NCBI RefSeq assembly: GCF_000425425.1
Contig: NZ_AUDK01000001.1
Span: 186,001 to 250,000 of the forward strand
DNA from: Flavobacterium daejeonense DSM 17708
GTDB taxonomy: Bacteria; Bacteroidota; Bacteroidia; Flavobacteriales; Flavobacteriaceae
Reading direction: 5' to 3'
DNA: 64,000 bases
Below are positions 41,153-50,418 of this stretch, one piece after another (position 1 is the first letter of the stretch; every line of letters starts with the position of its first letter). Made by a program: the position numbers and the translations under genes. Below the pieces are notes generated by a model. The model saw only the letters and a list, made by a program, of their open reading frames with translations, made no database searches and was not told the DNA's origin.

Positions 41153-42385
41153 TTAAGAAGCAATCTCCAATCTTTTTAATAAGTTTTTGTTCAAAGCTTC
41201 TTTAGCATAATCTAAGTCAATTTCCAAAGTTGTTTCATCCGTACTTGGCAATTCATACATCGCATCGGTTAAGATAGCTTCACAAAGTGAACGCAATCCA
41301 CGGGCTCCTAATTTATATTCCAATGCTTTATCAACAATAAAGTCCAAAGCATCATTTGAAATACTAAATTCAACCTCATCCATCAAAAACAATTTCTCAT
41401 ATTGCTTAATCAAAGCGTTTTTAGGCTCAGTTAAGATAGATTTTAAAGTTTCTCTGTCCAAAGGATCCATGTGCGTCAACACTGGTAAACGACCAATAAT
41501 TTCAGGAATTAAACCAAAATCTTTGATGTCTTTCGGAATAATATATTGCAACAAATTTTCTTTGTCTATATTATCTTCATTTTTAGAAGTTGAATAACCC
41601 ACTGCCTGACGATTCAATCGTTTCGAAATAATTCTTTCGATTCCATCAAAAGCTCCTCCGGCAATAAACAGAATGTTTTGGGTATTTACCTCTACAAATT
41701 TTTGATCCGGATGCTTACGTCCTCCTTTTGGTGGTACGTTCACCACCGTTCCTTCTAATAATTTCAATAAAGCCTGTTGCACTCCTTCACCCGAAACGTC
41801 ACGAGTTATAGATGGATTATCGCTCTTACGGGCAATTTTATCTATTTCGTCAATAAATACGATTCCGCGTTCGGCTTTTGCCACATCATAATCAGCTGCC
41901 TGTAAAAGACGTGTCAAAATGGTTTCGACATCTTCTCCTACATAACCTGCTTCAGTTAAAACCGTTGCATCCACAATAGCCAAAGGAACATCTAACATTT
42001 TTGCAATCGTTTTGGCTACTAATGTTTTTCCGGTTCCGGTTTGTCCCACCATGATGATGTTACTTTTTTCAATCTCCACTTCATCTTCCAATTGTTGTTG
42101 CATCAAACGTTTGTAGTGATTGTACACCGCCACCGACATTACTTTTTTAGTCTGGTCTTGCCCGATTACATATTCATCTAAGAAAGCTCTGATTTCTTTT
42201 GGTTTTTGCAAAATCAAATCACCAATTAATTTCGAACTCCCGCTCGATTTCAATTCTTCCAGAACAATTCCGTGAGCCTGTTCGATACATCTGTCGCAAA
42301 TATGCGCATTAATTCCGGCAATCAACAAATTGGTTTCCGGCTTTTTCCTTCCACAAAACGAACACTCTAATACTTCTTTTGCCAT
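41153..42385 (-). CDS. clpX: ATP-dependent Clp protease ATP-binding subunit ClpX
   Basis: This 410-residue unfoldase has an N-terminal zinc-binding domain (Cys8, Cys11, Cys30, Cys33), Walker A GQTGTGKT (114-121), Walker [10 protein letters not shown], a pore loop region GYVGEDVE and sensor elements in the C-terminal lid ([11 protein letters not shown]). It feeds unfolded substrates to ClpP. It follows clpP with an 80-bp gap that contains a 60-bp palindrome. Confidence 0.97.
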   Translation of the reverse strand: MAKEVLECSFCGRKKPETNLLIAGINAHICDRCIEQAHGIVLEELKSSGSSKLIGDLILQKPKEIRAFLDEYVIGQDQTKKVMSVAVYNHYKRLMQQQLEDEVEIEKSNIIMVGQTGTGKTLVAKTIAKMLDVPLAIVDATVLTEAGYVGEDVETILTRLLQAADYDVAKAERGIVFIDEIDKIARKSDNPSITRDVSGEGVQQALLKLLEGTVVNVPPKGGRKHPDQKFVEVNTQNILFIAGGAFDGIERIISKRLNRQAVGYSTSKNEDNIDKENLLQYIIPKDIKDFGLIPEIIGRLPVLTHMDPLDRETLKSILTEPKNALIKQYEKLFLMDEVEFSISNDALDFIVDKALEYKLGARGLRSLCEAILTDAMYELPSTDETTLEIDLDYAKEALNKNLLKRLEIAS

Positions 42386-42400
42386 TTTTTATAGTTAGAA

Positions 42401-42460
42401 GATGGAAGTTAGAAGATGGAAGTTAGGAGTACTCCCAACTTCCATCTTCTAACTTCCATC
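42401..42460. repeat. 60-bp near-perfect palindrome between clpP and clpX
   Basis: The arms 42401-42430 and 42431-42460 are reverse complements with one mismatch (T/C) and no loop. Each arm contains the direct repeat GATGGAAGTTAG twice, 14 bp apart. It lacks a following T-run long enough to be a simple terminator and lies 4 bp before the clpP stop side and 15 bp before clpX. It probably forms a stable hairpin in a clpP-clpX transcript, or is an insertion of a repeat element. Confidence 0.85.
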
Positions 42461-42464
42461 TAAA

Positions 42465-43136
42465 TTATCTTATTAAAACTTCATCAATCATTCCGTACTG
42501 TTTTGCTTCTTCAGCAATCATCCAGTAATCACGCTCACTATCAGCATATACTTTATCAAATTCTTGTCCTGAATGATGCGAAATAATTCTATATAACTCA
42601 TCTTTCAGTTTCAACATTTCACGTAAGTTGATTTCCATATCCGAAGCCACCCCCTGTGCTCCTCCTGATGGTTGGTGAATCATTACTCTTGAATGCGGTA
42701 AAGCCGAACGTTTTCCAGCAGCTCCTGCACATAATAAAACCGCTCCCATTGAAGCTGCCATACCTGTACAGATAGTTGCCACATCTGGCTTGATGTATTG
42801 CATGGTATCATAAATTCCTAATCCTGCATACACGCTACCTCCTGGCGAATTCAAATAAATTTGGATATCCTTAGAAGCATCAGCACTTTCTAAGAATAAT
42901 AATTGTGCCTGAACAATATTTGCAATCTGATCGTCAATTCCTGTTCCCAAGAAGATAATTCTGTCCATCATCAATCTTGAGAAAACATCCAATTGCGAAA
43001 TATTCAACTGACGTTCTTCAATGATATACGGAGTCATATTTGTTGGCGTCATAGCATTTACGATTTTATCGTAATACATCGCGTTTACTCCCTGGTGCTT
43101 AGTAGCAAATTTTTTAAATTCCTTACCGTAGTTCAT
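42465..43136 (-). CDS. clpP: ATP-dependent Clp protease proteolytic subunit ClpP
   Basis: This 223-residue serine protease has the catalytic triad Ser129 (GMAASMGAVLL), His154 (SRVMIHQPSGG) and Asp203 (ERDYWM). The first 30 or so residues are an N-terminal extension, probably a propeptide. It lies downstream of tig and upstream of clpX, the classical tig-clpP-clpX order. Confidence 0.97.
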   Translation of the reverse strand: MNYGKEFKKFATKHQGVNAMYYDKIVNAMTPTNMTPYIIEERQLNISQLDVFSRLMMDRIIFLGTGIDDQIANIVQAQLLFLESADASKDIQIYLNSPGGSVYAGLGIYDTMQYIKPDVATICTGMAASMGAVLLCAGAAGKRSALPHSRVMIHQPSGGAQGVASDMEINLREMLKLKDELYRIISHHSGQEFDKVYADSERDYWMIAEEAKQYGMIDEVLIR

Positions 43137-43328
43137 ATTTTTATTAATTATGAGTTATAGTTGTTTTTTGTATTCATCAAAGGTTATACCTCTTTGAAAA
43201 CAATGCCATTCTGTCTTATAAAACCCAAAAAGCATTTAAAACAAAGAGCGCCAAAAGAAACTTCTGACGCTCAAATATAACTATTTTTTTAACTTTTGGC
43301 TAATGCCAACCGCTATTCCAGAAATTAT

Positions 43329-44654
43329 TTATTCTCCGTAAGAAGCAGCAATAAATTCTTCGTAAGTCACTTCTTTAGTCGTTGGATTTGCTTTTTCTTT
43401 AAACAATTCCAATAATTTCTCAGCAACTACCTGATCAGAAAGTCTTTTCACTTCATCCTGGTTAGATAAAACTCTGGCAACAATTCCATCTACTTCTTCG
43501 TCAGTTGGATTTGTCTGACCAAATTGCGCCATTTGAATTCTGATATTTTTAGCTGTGAAAGCTTTTAAATCTTCAAAAGTGATTTTGATATCGTTTTGAG
43601 CCAAAGCTTTTCCTTCGATTAATTGGAAACGCAATCCTTTTTCAGAACGAGCGTATTCAACCTCAGCCTCTTCAGCAGTTAATTTTTTCTCACCTACAGT
43701 TTGCAACCATTTTTTCAAGAATTCAGCCGGTAAATCGAATTTTGTGTTTTCGATTAAGAACTCCGTTACATCCCCTAATAATTTTTGGTCAGCTTGTTGC
43801 GCAAATTGAGACTCAGCATCTTCTTTAATTTTTCCTTTCAATTCTTCTAAAGAAGCAACTTTTCCTTCTCCGAATAATTTATCGAATAATTCCTGGTTTA
43901 ATTCAGCTGGTTCAGAAACAGTAATCGCTTCGATTGTAAAATCAACATCAACAGCTAAAGTATGAACCACATCATGACTTACTTTTAAGAAATCCATTAA
44001 TTGGTGATCGTCTTCAAATAAACCTTGAGTGTTTACAGTAACCACATCACCTACTTTTTTACCGATGAATTTATCAGCAGTAGCTTTATCTTTAAAAACA
44101 GACAAAGAAATAGTAGTTGTATTACCAATTCCTTCTGCTTCGTTAGTAAAAATACCTTTTAAATCAGCACCTTCAACTACAGTTTCCTGAGGGATTGCAG
44201 TTCCAAATTGTTTTTGAATACGCTCTACCTGTCCGTCGATTAATTTATCGTCAGCAGTAACTACATATTTCACGATATCGTTTTTAGCATCTAAATCTAA
44301 TTCGAAGTTTGGCACTAAACCAATTTCATATTCGAATACTAATTCTTCAGCATCCCAGTCTAAATTTTCGTTTTCTTTAAGAAGTGGAGTACCTAAAAGG
44401 TTCAGTCTTTCTGATTGGATATAACGCTCTAAAGCTAAGTCAACTACTTTCTTAACTTCTTCTTTCTTAATCCCTTTTCCGTATTGTTTTTCAACAAGGT
44501 CTTTTGGCACTTGTCCTTTTCTAAAACCTTTTACTTGTGCCAATGGCATTTTTTCGTTAAGTCTTTTGGCTACCTGACCTTTGTAATCCATGTGAACAAC
44601 TGTCATTACAATTGTTTCATTTACAGCATCTATCGCTACTCTTTTAATATCCAT
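43329..44654 (-). CDS. tig: Trigger factor, ribosome-associated chaperone
   Basis: This 441-residue protein has a ribosome-binding N-terminal domain, where the usual GFRxGKxP signature appears as KGFRKGQVPKDLVEKQYG (about 42-59). A divergent PPIase-like middle domain and a helical C-terminal chaperone domain (EEVDGIVARVLSNQDEVKRL) follow. The family is divergent in Bacteroidetes but the order tig-clpP-clpX confirms it. It binds nascent chains at the ribosome exit tunnel. Confidence 0.94.
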   Translation of the reverse strand: MDIKRVAIDAVNETIVMTVVHMDYKGQVAKRLNEKMPLAQVKGFRKGQVPKDLVEKQYGKGIKKEEVKKVVDLALERYIQSERLNLLGTPLLKENENLDWDAEELVFEYEIGLVPNFELDLDAKNDIVKYVVTADDKLIDGQVERIQKQFGTAIPQETVVEGADLKGIFTNEAEGIGNTTTISLSVFKDKATADKFIGKKVGDVVTVNTQGLFEDDHQLMDFLKVSHDVVHTLAVDVDFTIEAITVSEPAELNQELFDKLFGEGKVASLEELKGKIKEDAESQFAQQADQKLLGDVTEFLIENTKFDLPAEFLKKWLQTVGEKKLTAEEAEVEYARSEKGLRFQLIEGKALAQNDIKITFEDLKAFTAKNIRIQMAQFGQTNPTDEEVDGIVARVLSNQDEVKRLSDQVVAEKLLELFKEKANPTTKEVTYEEFIAASYGE

Positions 44655-44688
44655 CTTCTTCTTTAATTTACGTAATAAAATTGGACGG

Positions 44689-44696
44689 CAAAATTA
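44689..44696 (-). promoter_or_regulatory. -7 box of tig
   Basis: On the minus strand TAATTTTG matches TAnnTTTG and lies 34 bp before the tig start. Confidence 0.55.
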
Positions 44697-44808
44697 TAAA
44701 ATTTTTACAAGTTCACCAAGCTTTTTAATACGGAACCTTCGGTATTGAAAACAAGAGTGTTATTTACGGAAAAATCAACTTACAAAATGGTTTTAAAAAC
44801 ATTCTGGT

Positions 44809-45777
44809 TTACTGAATTTCTTTCCAAAAATCATCCTTCGAAAAAATATTTTTCAAAGTATATTTTGCCGCTGCTGCTTTAGTTAATTGATGCGACCAAG
44901 AAACTCTTTTATTGACTTTCGCCCCTTTTCCTTTGTTGTTATATTCGGCATAAAAAGCAGTTTTCGTTTTATCCGGAAAACGCTCGTCTTTCCAGGGATT
45001 CCAGCCTTCCGGCAAAATATGCTTTCCTAAATTACAATTCATAAAAACCGTTTTCGCATAAGGTCGCCACGGACGTCCTAAGAAAACTTTCGTCACAGCA
45101 GCATCCGCCGTCAATTTGCAATTCATAAACACATAACCAAACTCCAGATTTTCAGGAGTAGAAGCCGCTGTGATATACGAATCTTTCGTAGAATTAATCA
45201 CACAATTTTCAAAAACAGCCACCGCCGAACCAAAAATAAAATCGGTCGTTCCTTCGATATAACAATTTTCATAATATTGATAATAACCGTCTCCATCGGT
45301 CAACAAAGTATCCTGACAACCTAAAATCTTAGCATTTTGAATTACAAAACGATTTCCTTTGGCACATAAAGAAACGGCCTGCCCTTGATTGCAGGAGGAA
45401 TTTTGGATAGTTATATTCGAAATTTTAACATCATCGGCGCGAACTAAAAGAGTATAGGAATCAGAAGTTCCAAAATTTCGTTTCGAATTCGGATTGGGTT
45501 TTCCGGAATAATCATCATTAGTAATAATCGTTTTTTCTTTATTTTCTCCTTTCAATTGCAATCCTTTTTTTGAAGACGGAATCACTAATTTCTCTTTATA
45601 AATTCCGTTTTTAATAAAAATTAAAACAGCTTCAGTATCCGTATTTGCCGCTTCAATGGCCTCACCAATGGTTTTAAAATCTCCGTTTCCATCCTGAGCG
45701 ACAGTTATTTTTAATTGGTTTTGAGCATAAATTGAATTCAAAAACACCAAACACAATATCATTAAAATTTTCTTCAT
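44809..45777 (-). CDS. Pectinesterase (pectin methylesterase, CE8)
   Basis: This 322-residue enzyme has a signal peptide (about 1-18, ending IYAQ) and a right-handed beta-helix. Catalytic residues are intact: Gln133 (GQAVSL), Gln155 and Asp156 (GCQDTLL), Asp179 (GTTDFIFG), and Arg235/Trp237 (LGRPWRPY). It removes methyl esters from homogalacturonan so that lyases and hydrolases can act. It has its own promoter with the GTAATCGATTAC palindrome and lies at the left end of the pectin cluster. Confidence 0.95.
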   Translation of the reverse strand: MKKILMILCLVFLNSIYAQNQLKITVAQDGNGDFKTIGEAIEAANTDTEAVLIFIKNGIYKEKLVIPSSKKGLQLKGENKEKTIITNDDYSGKPNPNSKRNFGTSDSYTLLVRADDVKISNITIQNSSCNQGQAVSLCAKGNRFVIQNAKILGCQDTLLTDGDGYYQYYENCYIEGTTDFIFGSAVAVFENCVINSTKDSYITAASTPENLEFGYVFMNCKLTADAAVTKVFLGRPWRPYAKTVFMNCNLGKHILPEGWNPWKDERFPDKTKTAFYAEYNNKGKGAKVNKRVSWSHQLTKAAAAKYTLKNIFSKDDFWKEIQ

Positions 45778-45817
45778 AACCCGATTCTAAAATTTTAGAT
45801 TAAACACTAATAATCCT

Positions 45818-45857
45818 CAAAAATACAGAAAAAAACCGGTTTTTAGTAATCGATTAC
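45818..45857 (-). promoter_or_regulatory. Promoter and GTAATCGATTAC palindrome of the pectinesterase gene
   Basis: On the minus strand, the perfect 12-bp palindrome GTAATCGATTAC (45846-45857) is followed after 20 bp by TATTTTTG (45818-45825), a perfect TAnnTTTG box. The identical palindrome occurs at 53178-53189 before the GntR-type regulator gene of the same cluster. This suggests it is that regulator's operator. Confidence 0.68.
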
Positions 45858-45882
45858 AATCCGCATAAAGACTTAATTATTA

Positions 45883-45920
45883 TAAAAAAAGTCGAAACAT
45901 TACATTGTAACATCCCGACT
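45883..45920 (-). terminator. Terminator after the double-SGNH esterase gene
   Basis: AGTCG...CGACT stem (45890-45920), with an inner part extended by wobble pairs, is followed on the minus strand by a T-run. Confidence 0.75.
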
Positions 45921-45940
45921 CTTTTTATACAAAATGATAT

Positions 45941-47479
45941 TTATTTCAACTCAAGCGCTGGCAAAGCTTCAATTTCCTTTTTACTTAAAACCAAATCCCG
46001 AATTTTACTTCCTTTAAGATTTCTTAACTCTTCAGCCGCAGTTTCGGCCACCGCATTAGCTCCCGCTCTACCGGTATGGGTGTGATCTTTCGGGAAAAAT
46101 TCTTTTACTTTTTCCTGCCCTAAAGCCTCATATTTTTGAGCCACTTTATCACTCAAATCAATATAATCTGCTTTTTCCTCAGCAGCCACTTCCTGAGCCC
46201 ATTCCACATAAGTTTCTTTTCTTTGCTCTACTTTTCCATTAGGCCATTCATTTCTTGGCGTTAAGCTCATCACAATAGGAGTAGCTCCTTTTTCTCTGGC
46301 TTCGCGAATGTATTTTTTCATGTACCATCCAAAAGTATGCACCGTTTCCATAATACTGTCGGCACGATTTACTTGTTGTGTTTCCTCACCAATACCATTA
46401 ATAGAACCTCTGAATTTTTCGCTGTCAATTTTTCCGGCATCATTGTGTCCAAATTGAATAATAACAAAGTCTCCCGGTTGAATTTCACTTTTAGTTTTAT
46501 CCCAAAGTCCTTCGTAATCAAAAGTTCTGCTACTTCTTCCTCCTCGGGCTTTATTGATAATTTCCACACGGGTTGTATCAAAATAGCGAGGCACCATAGT
46601 TCCCCAACCTACTGCATTTTCATTGTTATTATTCGCCATAGTCGAATCGCCAATTAAGAAAACATTAATTTTTCTAGGCAATTTAATCACCGGATTTTCT
46701 ACGATATAATTTTTCAAAGGATTAGTCGAAACTTTTAAACCATCAATAATACAGGAAGCAGCCAAAACAGCTCCTTTCGCAGAAGGGTGTGTATGGTCTT
46801 TTTGATAAAAATAATTACCGGTTACCTTAGCCTCTCCTATTTGCTCCAGTTTTTTAGCCATTCTGTCGTTCAAATCGATGAAAGTTACTTTTTCCTGGTC
46901 GGCAATTTGTTTCGCCCATAATCCATAAGAAGTGTTGTTCCTAGGTAGTTTTCCGTCTTTCCAAGTATTTCTTGGAATAGGCGACATCACCACAGGAATC
47001 GCCCCTTTTTCTTTGGCTTCTTTTACTACTTTACGAATATACCAACCATACGTATGCACTACCTCATGCTTTTTAGTAATCATATTATCAATTTCTTCTG
47101 TCTTATCCGAAATTCCTTTGATAGTTCCTCTTGCTCTGATGGTATCATTCAAAGGACCATCATCATTATGCCCCCATTGAATTAATACATAATCGCCTTT
47201 TTTCAATTTTTTATACACGGCATCCCACAAACCTAAGTTTTGATAGGTTCTTGAACTGGTACCTCCCAAGGCATGATTTTCAATTCGCACCTTAGTTGTA
47301 TCTAAAAACTGACCGATATAATCGCCCCAACCCCAAAGACCTCCTGTACCATCGCCACGACCGTTTTTAACAGTTGAATCTCCTACGGTATAAATTGTAA
47401 TTTTTTGTTGTGCTTCTGCCTGCCATTGCACTAAAAACAGTGCTATAAAAGCCAGAAACATGAATTTGGTTATTCTCAT
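45941..47479 (-). CDS. Rhamnogalacturonan acetylesterase-type protein with two SGNH domains
   Basis: This 512-residue secreted protein (signal peptide about 1-23) contains two full SGNH hydrolase domains in tandem. Domain 1 has GDST (Ser35), QWGHND and DHTH (Asp228, His231). Domain 2 has GDST (Ser279), QFGHND and DHTH (Asp465, His468). Both triads are intact. The CE12-like features fit deacetylation of rhamnogalacturonan. The usual family length is one domain of about 230-250 residues, so this is an internal duplication. It is the last gene of a three-gene operon. Confidence 0.9.
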   Translation of the reverse strand: MRITKFMFLAFIALFLVQWQAEAQQKITIYTVGDSTVKNGRGDGTGGLWGWGDYIGQFLDTTKVRIENHALGGTSSRTYQNLGLWDAVYKKLKKGDYVLIQWGHNDDGPLNDTIRARGTIKGISDKTEEIDNMITKKHEVVHTYGWYIRKVVKEAKEKGAIPVVMSPIPRNTWKDGKLPRNNTSYGLWAKQIADQEKVTFIDLNDRMAKKLEQIGEAKVTGNYFYQKDHTHPSAKGAVLAASCIIDGLKVSTNPLKNYIVENPVIKLPRKINVFLIGDSTMANNNNENAVGWGTMVPRYFDTTRVEIINKARGGRSSRTFDYEGLWDKTKSEIQPGDFVIIQFGHNDAGKIDSEKFRGSINGIGEETQQVNRADSIMETVHTFGWYMKKYIREAREKGATPIVMSLTPRNEWPNGKVEQRKETYVEWAQEVAAEEKADYIDLSDKVAQKYEALGQEKVKEFFPKDHTHTGRAGANAVAETAAEELRNLKGSKIRDLVLSKKEIEALPALELK

Positions 47480-47529
47480 TTTAGTTCTACTTTTTATTTA
47501 TTGAATTTTTAAATTGCTATTGCATTATG

Positions 47530-50397
47530 TTATTTTTCAACTCTGAAATCAAACCAAATATTCATTTGAATTCCCTCATCGCCACTCTTAATTCGGATAC
47601 TTGCCGGCTGACTGTGTGGCCCATGATGTTCGATTGGTTTAAACGAACGCATAGCGGGAATTTCATACATAAACGAGATATTTCCTTCCGGGAATCTAGG
47701 TTGTGGATACGCCCCTTCAAAAGCATTTTTAGGCAAATCTGGTGTAAACAATCTTAAGAATACTTTTTCGGAAGTTGAAAACATTTTGAAACTATTATTA
47801 CCTTTTGCTTTTAATGAAGCCGCATACATATTAGCATGATAGCCTTTAAATTCTGGTAAAATCATATTTTCAAAACTTTCTCCCGGAATCGTCTGATTGT
47901 ATTCTTTTTCCCAAATTCCGGTTGTGGTTCCTTTAATTCTGTTTTTCCAAACGTGATAAGGACCATTACCCAGCCATTTGATACTTTCCACTCCTTCTTC
48001 AGGAAAATCAAAAGTAATACCAAAAGCATCTACTTTATCCTGAAAAAATGCTCCGTCAAAACCATTATTAGCTCCGGCGTCCTTAAGTGCCAGCATTTCC
48101 ATTTTCAAACGACCATCGGCTGTGAGTGTCCATTTGATTTTTTTGATACCTCCCACATAATTCACCGTACAAACAGCAACCCCATTTTCTATAGCTGATT
48201 GCACATCCTTAACCTCGGCTTTCATACCAATTGGAGTAGGTCCATTTGTCAAAGGCACAATTCCGTTTTTATTCGAAACCGAAATAATTTTTCCTGTCTT
48301 TTTATCTAATGAAAGCTGTACATCTTTACTAATTAATACAACAGAAGCTACTTCGTCTTTTATTGAAACTTTCGCTTTGGTTTCTTTTTTCAACAAAAAT
48401 TTCTCCGCGAAATAATCTCCTTTGTGAATTGGCCAGGACCAGGTATAAATTTCTCTACCATAAGGATCATGAGCGGTAATTTCAACCCAATCCCCTTCAA
48501 AAAAATTGGCATTTACAGGAATTTTAATTTTTGAAGTTTCACCCGGTTCAATACTTGGTATTTCCATTTTTCCTTTATCCAGAACTGAAATTGAATTGTT
48601 TCCATAAAAAGCATTTTTATCCCCTTTGACCACTTTGTATTCCATCGTACAACTATTCAAATTAGTATAAATATAGCTATTACTAATTAAAAATGCTCCA
48701 TCAAATTTTGAAGTAATACTTAAAGGTGCAAACTGAATTGGCGCCCAAATTTCCTTAATCGCAAAGAAACTCCCTTCTTTTTCACGGTGAGGTCCTAAAA
48801 CTCCATCAGCTGCCAAAGAACCTTTGGAATCAAATTGCTCTTTTCCCGTCCAATCGACTCTTTTTACGGCTTCATCACAAAAAACCCAGATAAAACCTCC
48901 GGCAAACAAAGGACTTTCTTTAAAATGATTCCAAAAATCTTCCAATCCGGCACCTCCTCCGTTGTCATAAGTCGCGTGCATAAATTCCGTAGGGAAAAAT
49001 ACATTTTCACCATTTACAAAGCGGTGAATTCCGGTTTGATAGGCCGGATAATGATGTGCATCCCAACCGTCAAAATCAGACCATGGATGGATTACAATCC
49101 GTTTTTGTGGATCTAAGTCTCTAAAAATCCCATCCACTTTGTAATTCCAACCACCTTCGTTTCCGTTATCCCAAATAATAACCGACGGATGATTCACATC
49201 GCGTGTCACCATTTCTTTTACCAATTTAGTTCCTGTCTCTGTATCATAGGAATTTTGCCAGCCGGCTAATTCGTCCAACACAAAAATCCCCAAGGAATCA
49301 CAAACCTGTAAAAAATGACTATCTGCCGGATAATGCCCACGAACTGCATTCATATTCATATCTTTCACCAGATTCACATCCATGATACTCAAACGCTTGC
49401 TGGTACTTCTTCCGGATTCCGGCCAGATTTCATGACGGTTAATTCCTTTCATGATAATCTTTTTGCCATTGACATAAATTCCGTCCTTTTTGATAAACTC
49501 CAAAGTTCTGAAACCTATGCGTTCAGTTACACTATGAATAGTTTTTCCATTTTGCACCAATTCTAATTTTAAATGATACAAATTAGGCGACTCCGGACTC
49601 CAGGGTTTAATATTTGAAAACTGAGTACTGATATTCTTTTTCTGTTCTTTGGCATTGACATCAAAAGAATGTCTCCCAAGAACTTTATCGCTTCCATCAG
49701 CAGTAATCGAAGCAACGATAGTGCCTTTTTGTGAAATATTCTGTAAATCCAGAACCGCATTCAAGGTTCCATCCATTTTGGCATCAACCGCAATATGAGA
49801 TATATTTTCTGATGGTACAATTTCCAACCAAACCGGACGATAAATTCCGCCAAAAAGCCACCAGTCAGCCTTTCTTTCGGCAGCATTTACTGAATTATTG
49901 GCTGAATGTTTCGAAACATGCGCTTCCAAAACATTCGTACCACCATAATTCAACAAAGATGAAATGTCGTATTTGAATTCGTAAAAACCACCCTGATGAA
50001 TTGGCCCGGCTGATTTTCCGTTGATTTTAACTTCGGTATCTGTCATGGCGGCACCAAAGACAATATAAATCGTTTTGCCTTTATCGGCAGCATCTATCTT
50101 AAATTCGTGCTTATAAAACCCCTCTTCTTTACTTGGTTCTTTTTGATTTAACTCCTTGTACCAGCGACCATAAGTATATTCGCCAAAACCTTGTAATTCC
50201 CAGTTGGAAGGCACATTGATTTTGGACCATTGCTTACTGTTAGCACCTCCGGTACACATAAAATCCCATTGTACGGGATGTTCAAAATCTTTTCCGGAGA
50301 GAAGAACTTTTTTAGTTTCCTGCGCCATTCCATTTATTCCGCACAAAAAAGGGAAACACAAGGCAAGAGCCGCAGGTATTGATTTTTTAAAAAACAT
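47530..50397 (-). CDS. Secreted GH2 beta-galactosidase-type glycoside hydrolase
   Basis: This 955-residue enzyme has a signal peptide (about 1-25). The GH2 architecture follows: sugar-binding jelly roll (VPSNWELQGFGEYTYGRWY), Ig-like domain, TIM barrel with acid/base Glu414 (DNGNEGGW) and nucleophile Glu471 (PTEFMHATYD), and the C-terminal Bgal_small_N-type domain. It probably removes galactose side chains from rhamnogalacturonan I; galactose versus other beta-linked sugars cannot be decided. It lies in the operon with two acetylesterase genes (gaps of 21 and 50 bp). Confidence 0.92.
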   Translation of the reverse strand: MFFKKSIPAALALCFPFLCGINGMAQETKKVLLSGKDFEHPVQWDFMCTGGANSKQWSKINVPSNWELQGFGEYTYGRWYKELNQKEPSKEEGFYKHEFKIDAADKGKTIYIVFGAAMTDTEVKINGKSAGPIHQGGFYEFKYDISSLLNYGGTNVLEAHVSKHSANNSVNAAERKADWWLFGGIYRPVWLEIVPSENISHIAVDAKMDGTLNAVLDLQNISQKGTIVASITADGSDKVLGRHSFDVNAKEQKKNISTQFSNIKPWSPESPNLYHLKLELVQNGKTIHSVTERIGFRTLEFIKKDGIYVNGKKIIMKGINRHEIWPESGRSTSKRLSIMDVNLVKDMNMNAVRGHYPADSHFLQVCDSLGIFVLDELAGWQNSYDTETGTKLVKEMVTRDVNHPSVIIWDNGNEGGWNYKVDGIFRDLDPQKRIVIHPWSDFDGWDAHHYPAYQTGIHRFVNGENVFFPTEFMHATYDNGGGAGLEDFWNHFKESPLFAGGFIWVFCDEAVKRVDWTGKEQFDSKGSLAADGVLGPHREKEGSFFAIKEIWAPIQFAPLSITSKFDGAFLISNSYIYTNLNSCTMEYKVVKGDKNAFYGNNSISVLDKGKMEIPSIEPGETSKIKIPVNANFFEGDWVEITAHDPYGREIYTWSWPIHKGDYFAEKFLLKKETKAKVSIKDEVASVVLISKDVQLSLDKKTGKIISVSNKNGIVPLTNGPTPIGMKAEVKDVQSAIENGVAVCTVNYVGGIKKIKWTLTADGRLKMEMLALKDAGANNGFDGAFFQDKVDAFGITFDFPEEGVESIKWLGNGPYHVWKNRIKGTTTGIWEKEYNQTIPGESFENMILPEFKGYHANMYAASLKAKGNNSFKMFSTSEKVFLRLFTPDLPKNAFEGAYPQPRFPEGNISFMYEIPAMRSFKPIEHHGPHSQPASIRIKSGDEGIQMNIWFDFRVEK

Positions 50398-50418
50398 AAT
50401 TTTTTGATTATTTAAGAA

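Noticed and set aside
42401..42460. The clpP-clpX palindrome as an insertion sequence remnant
   Set aside because: No transposase fragment or target duplication is visible; a palindromic repeat is the more economical description.
49731..49976. Plus-strand frame inside the GH2 gene
   Set aside because: Antisense shadow of a continuous GH2 domain, without signal or family pattern.
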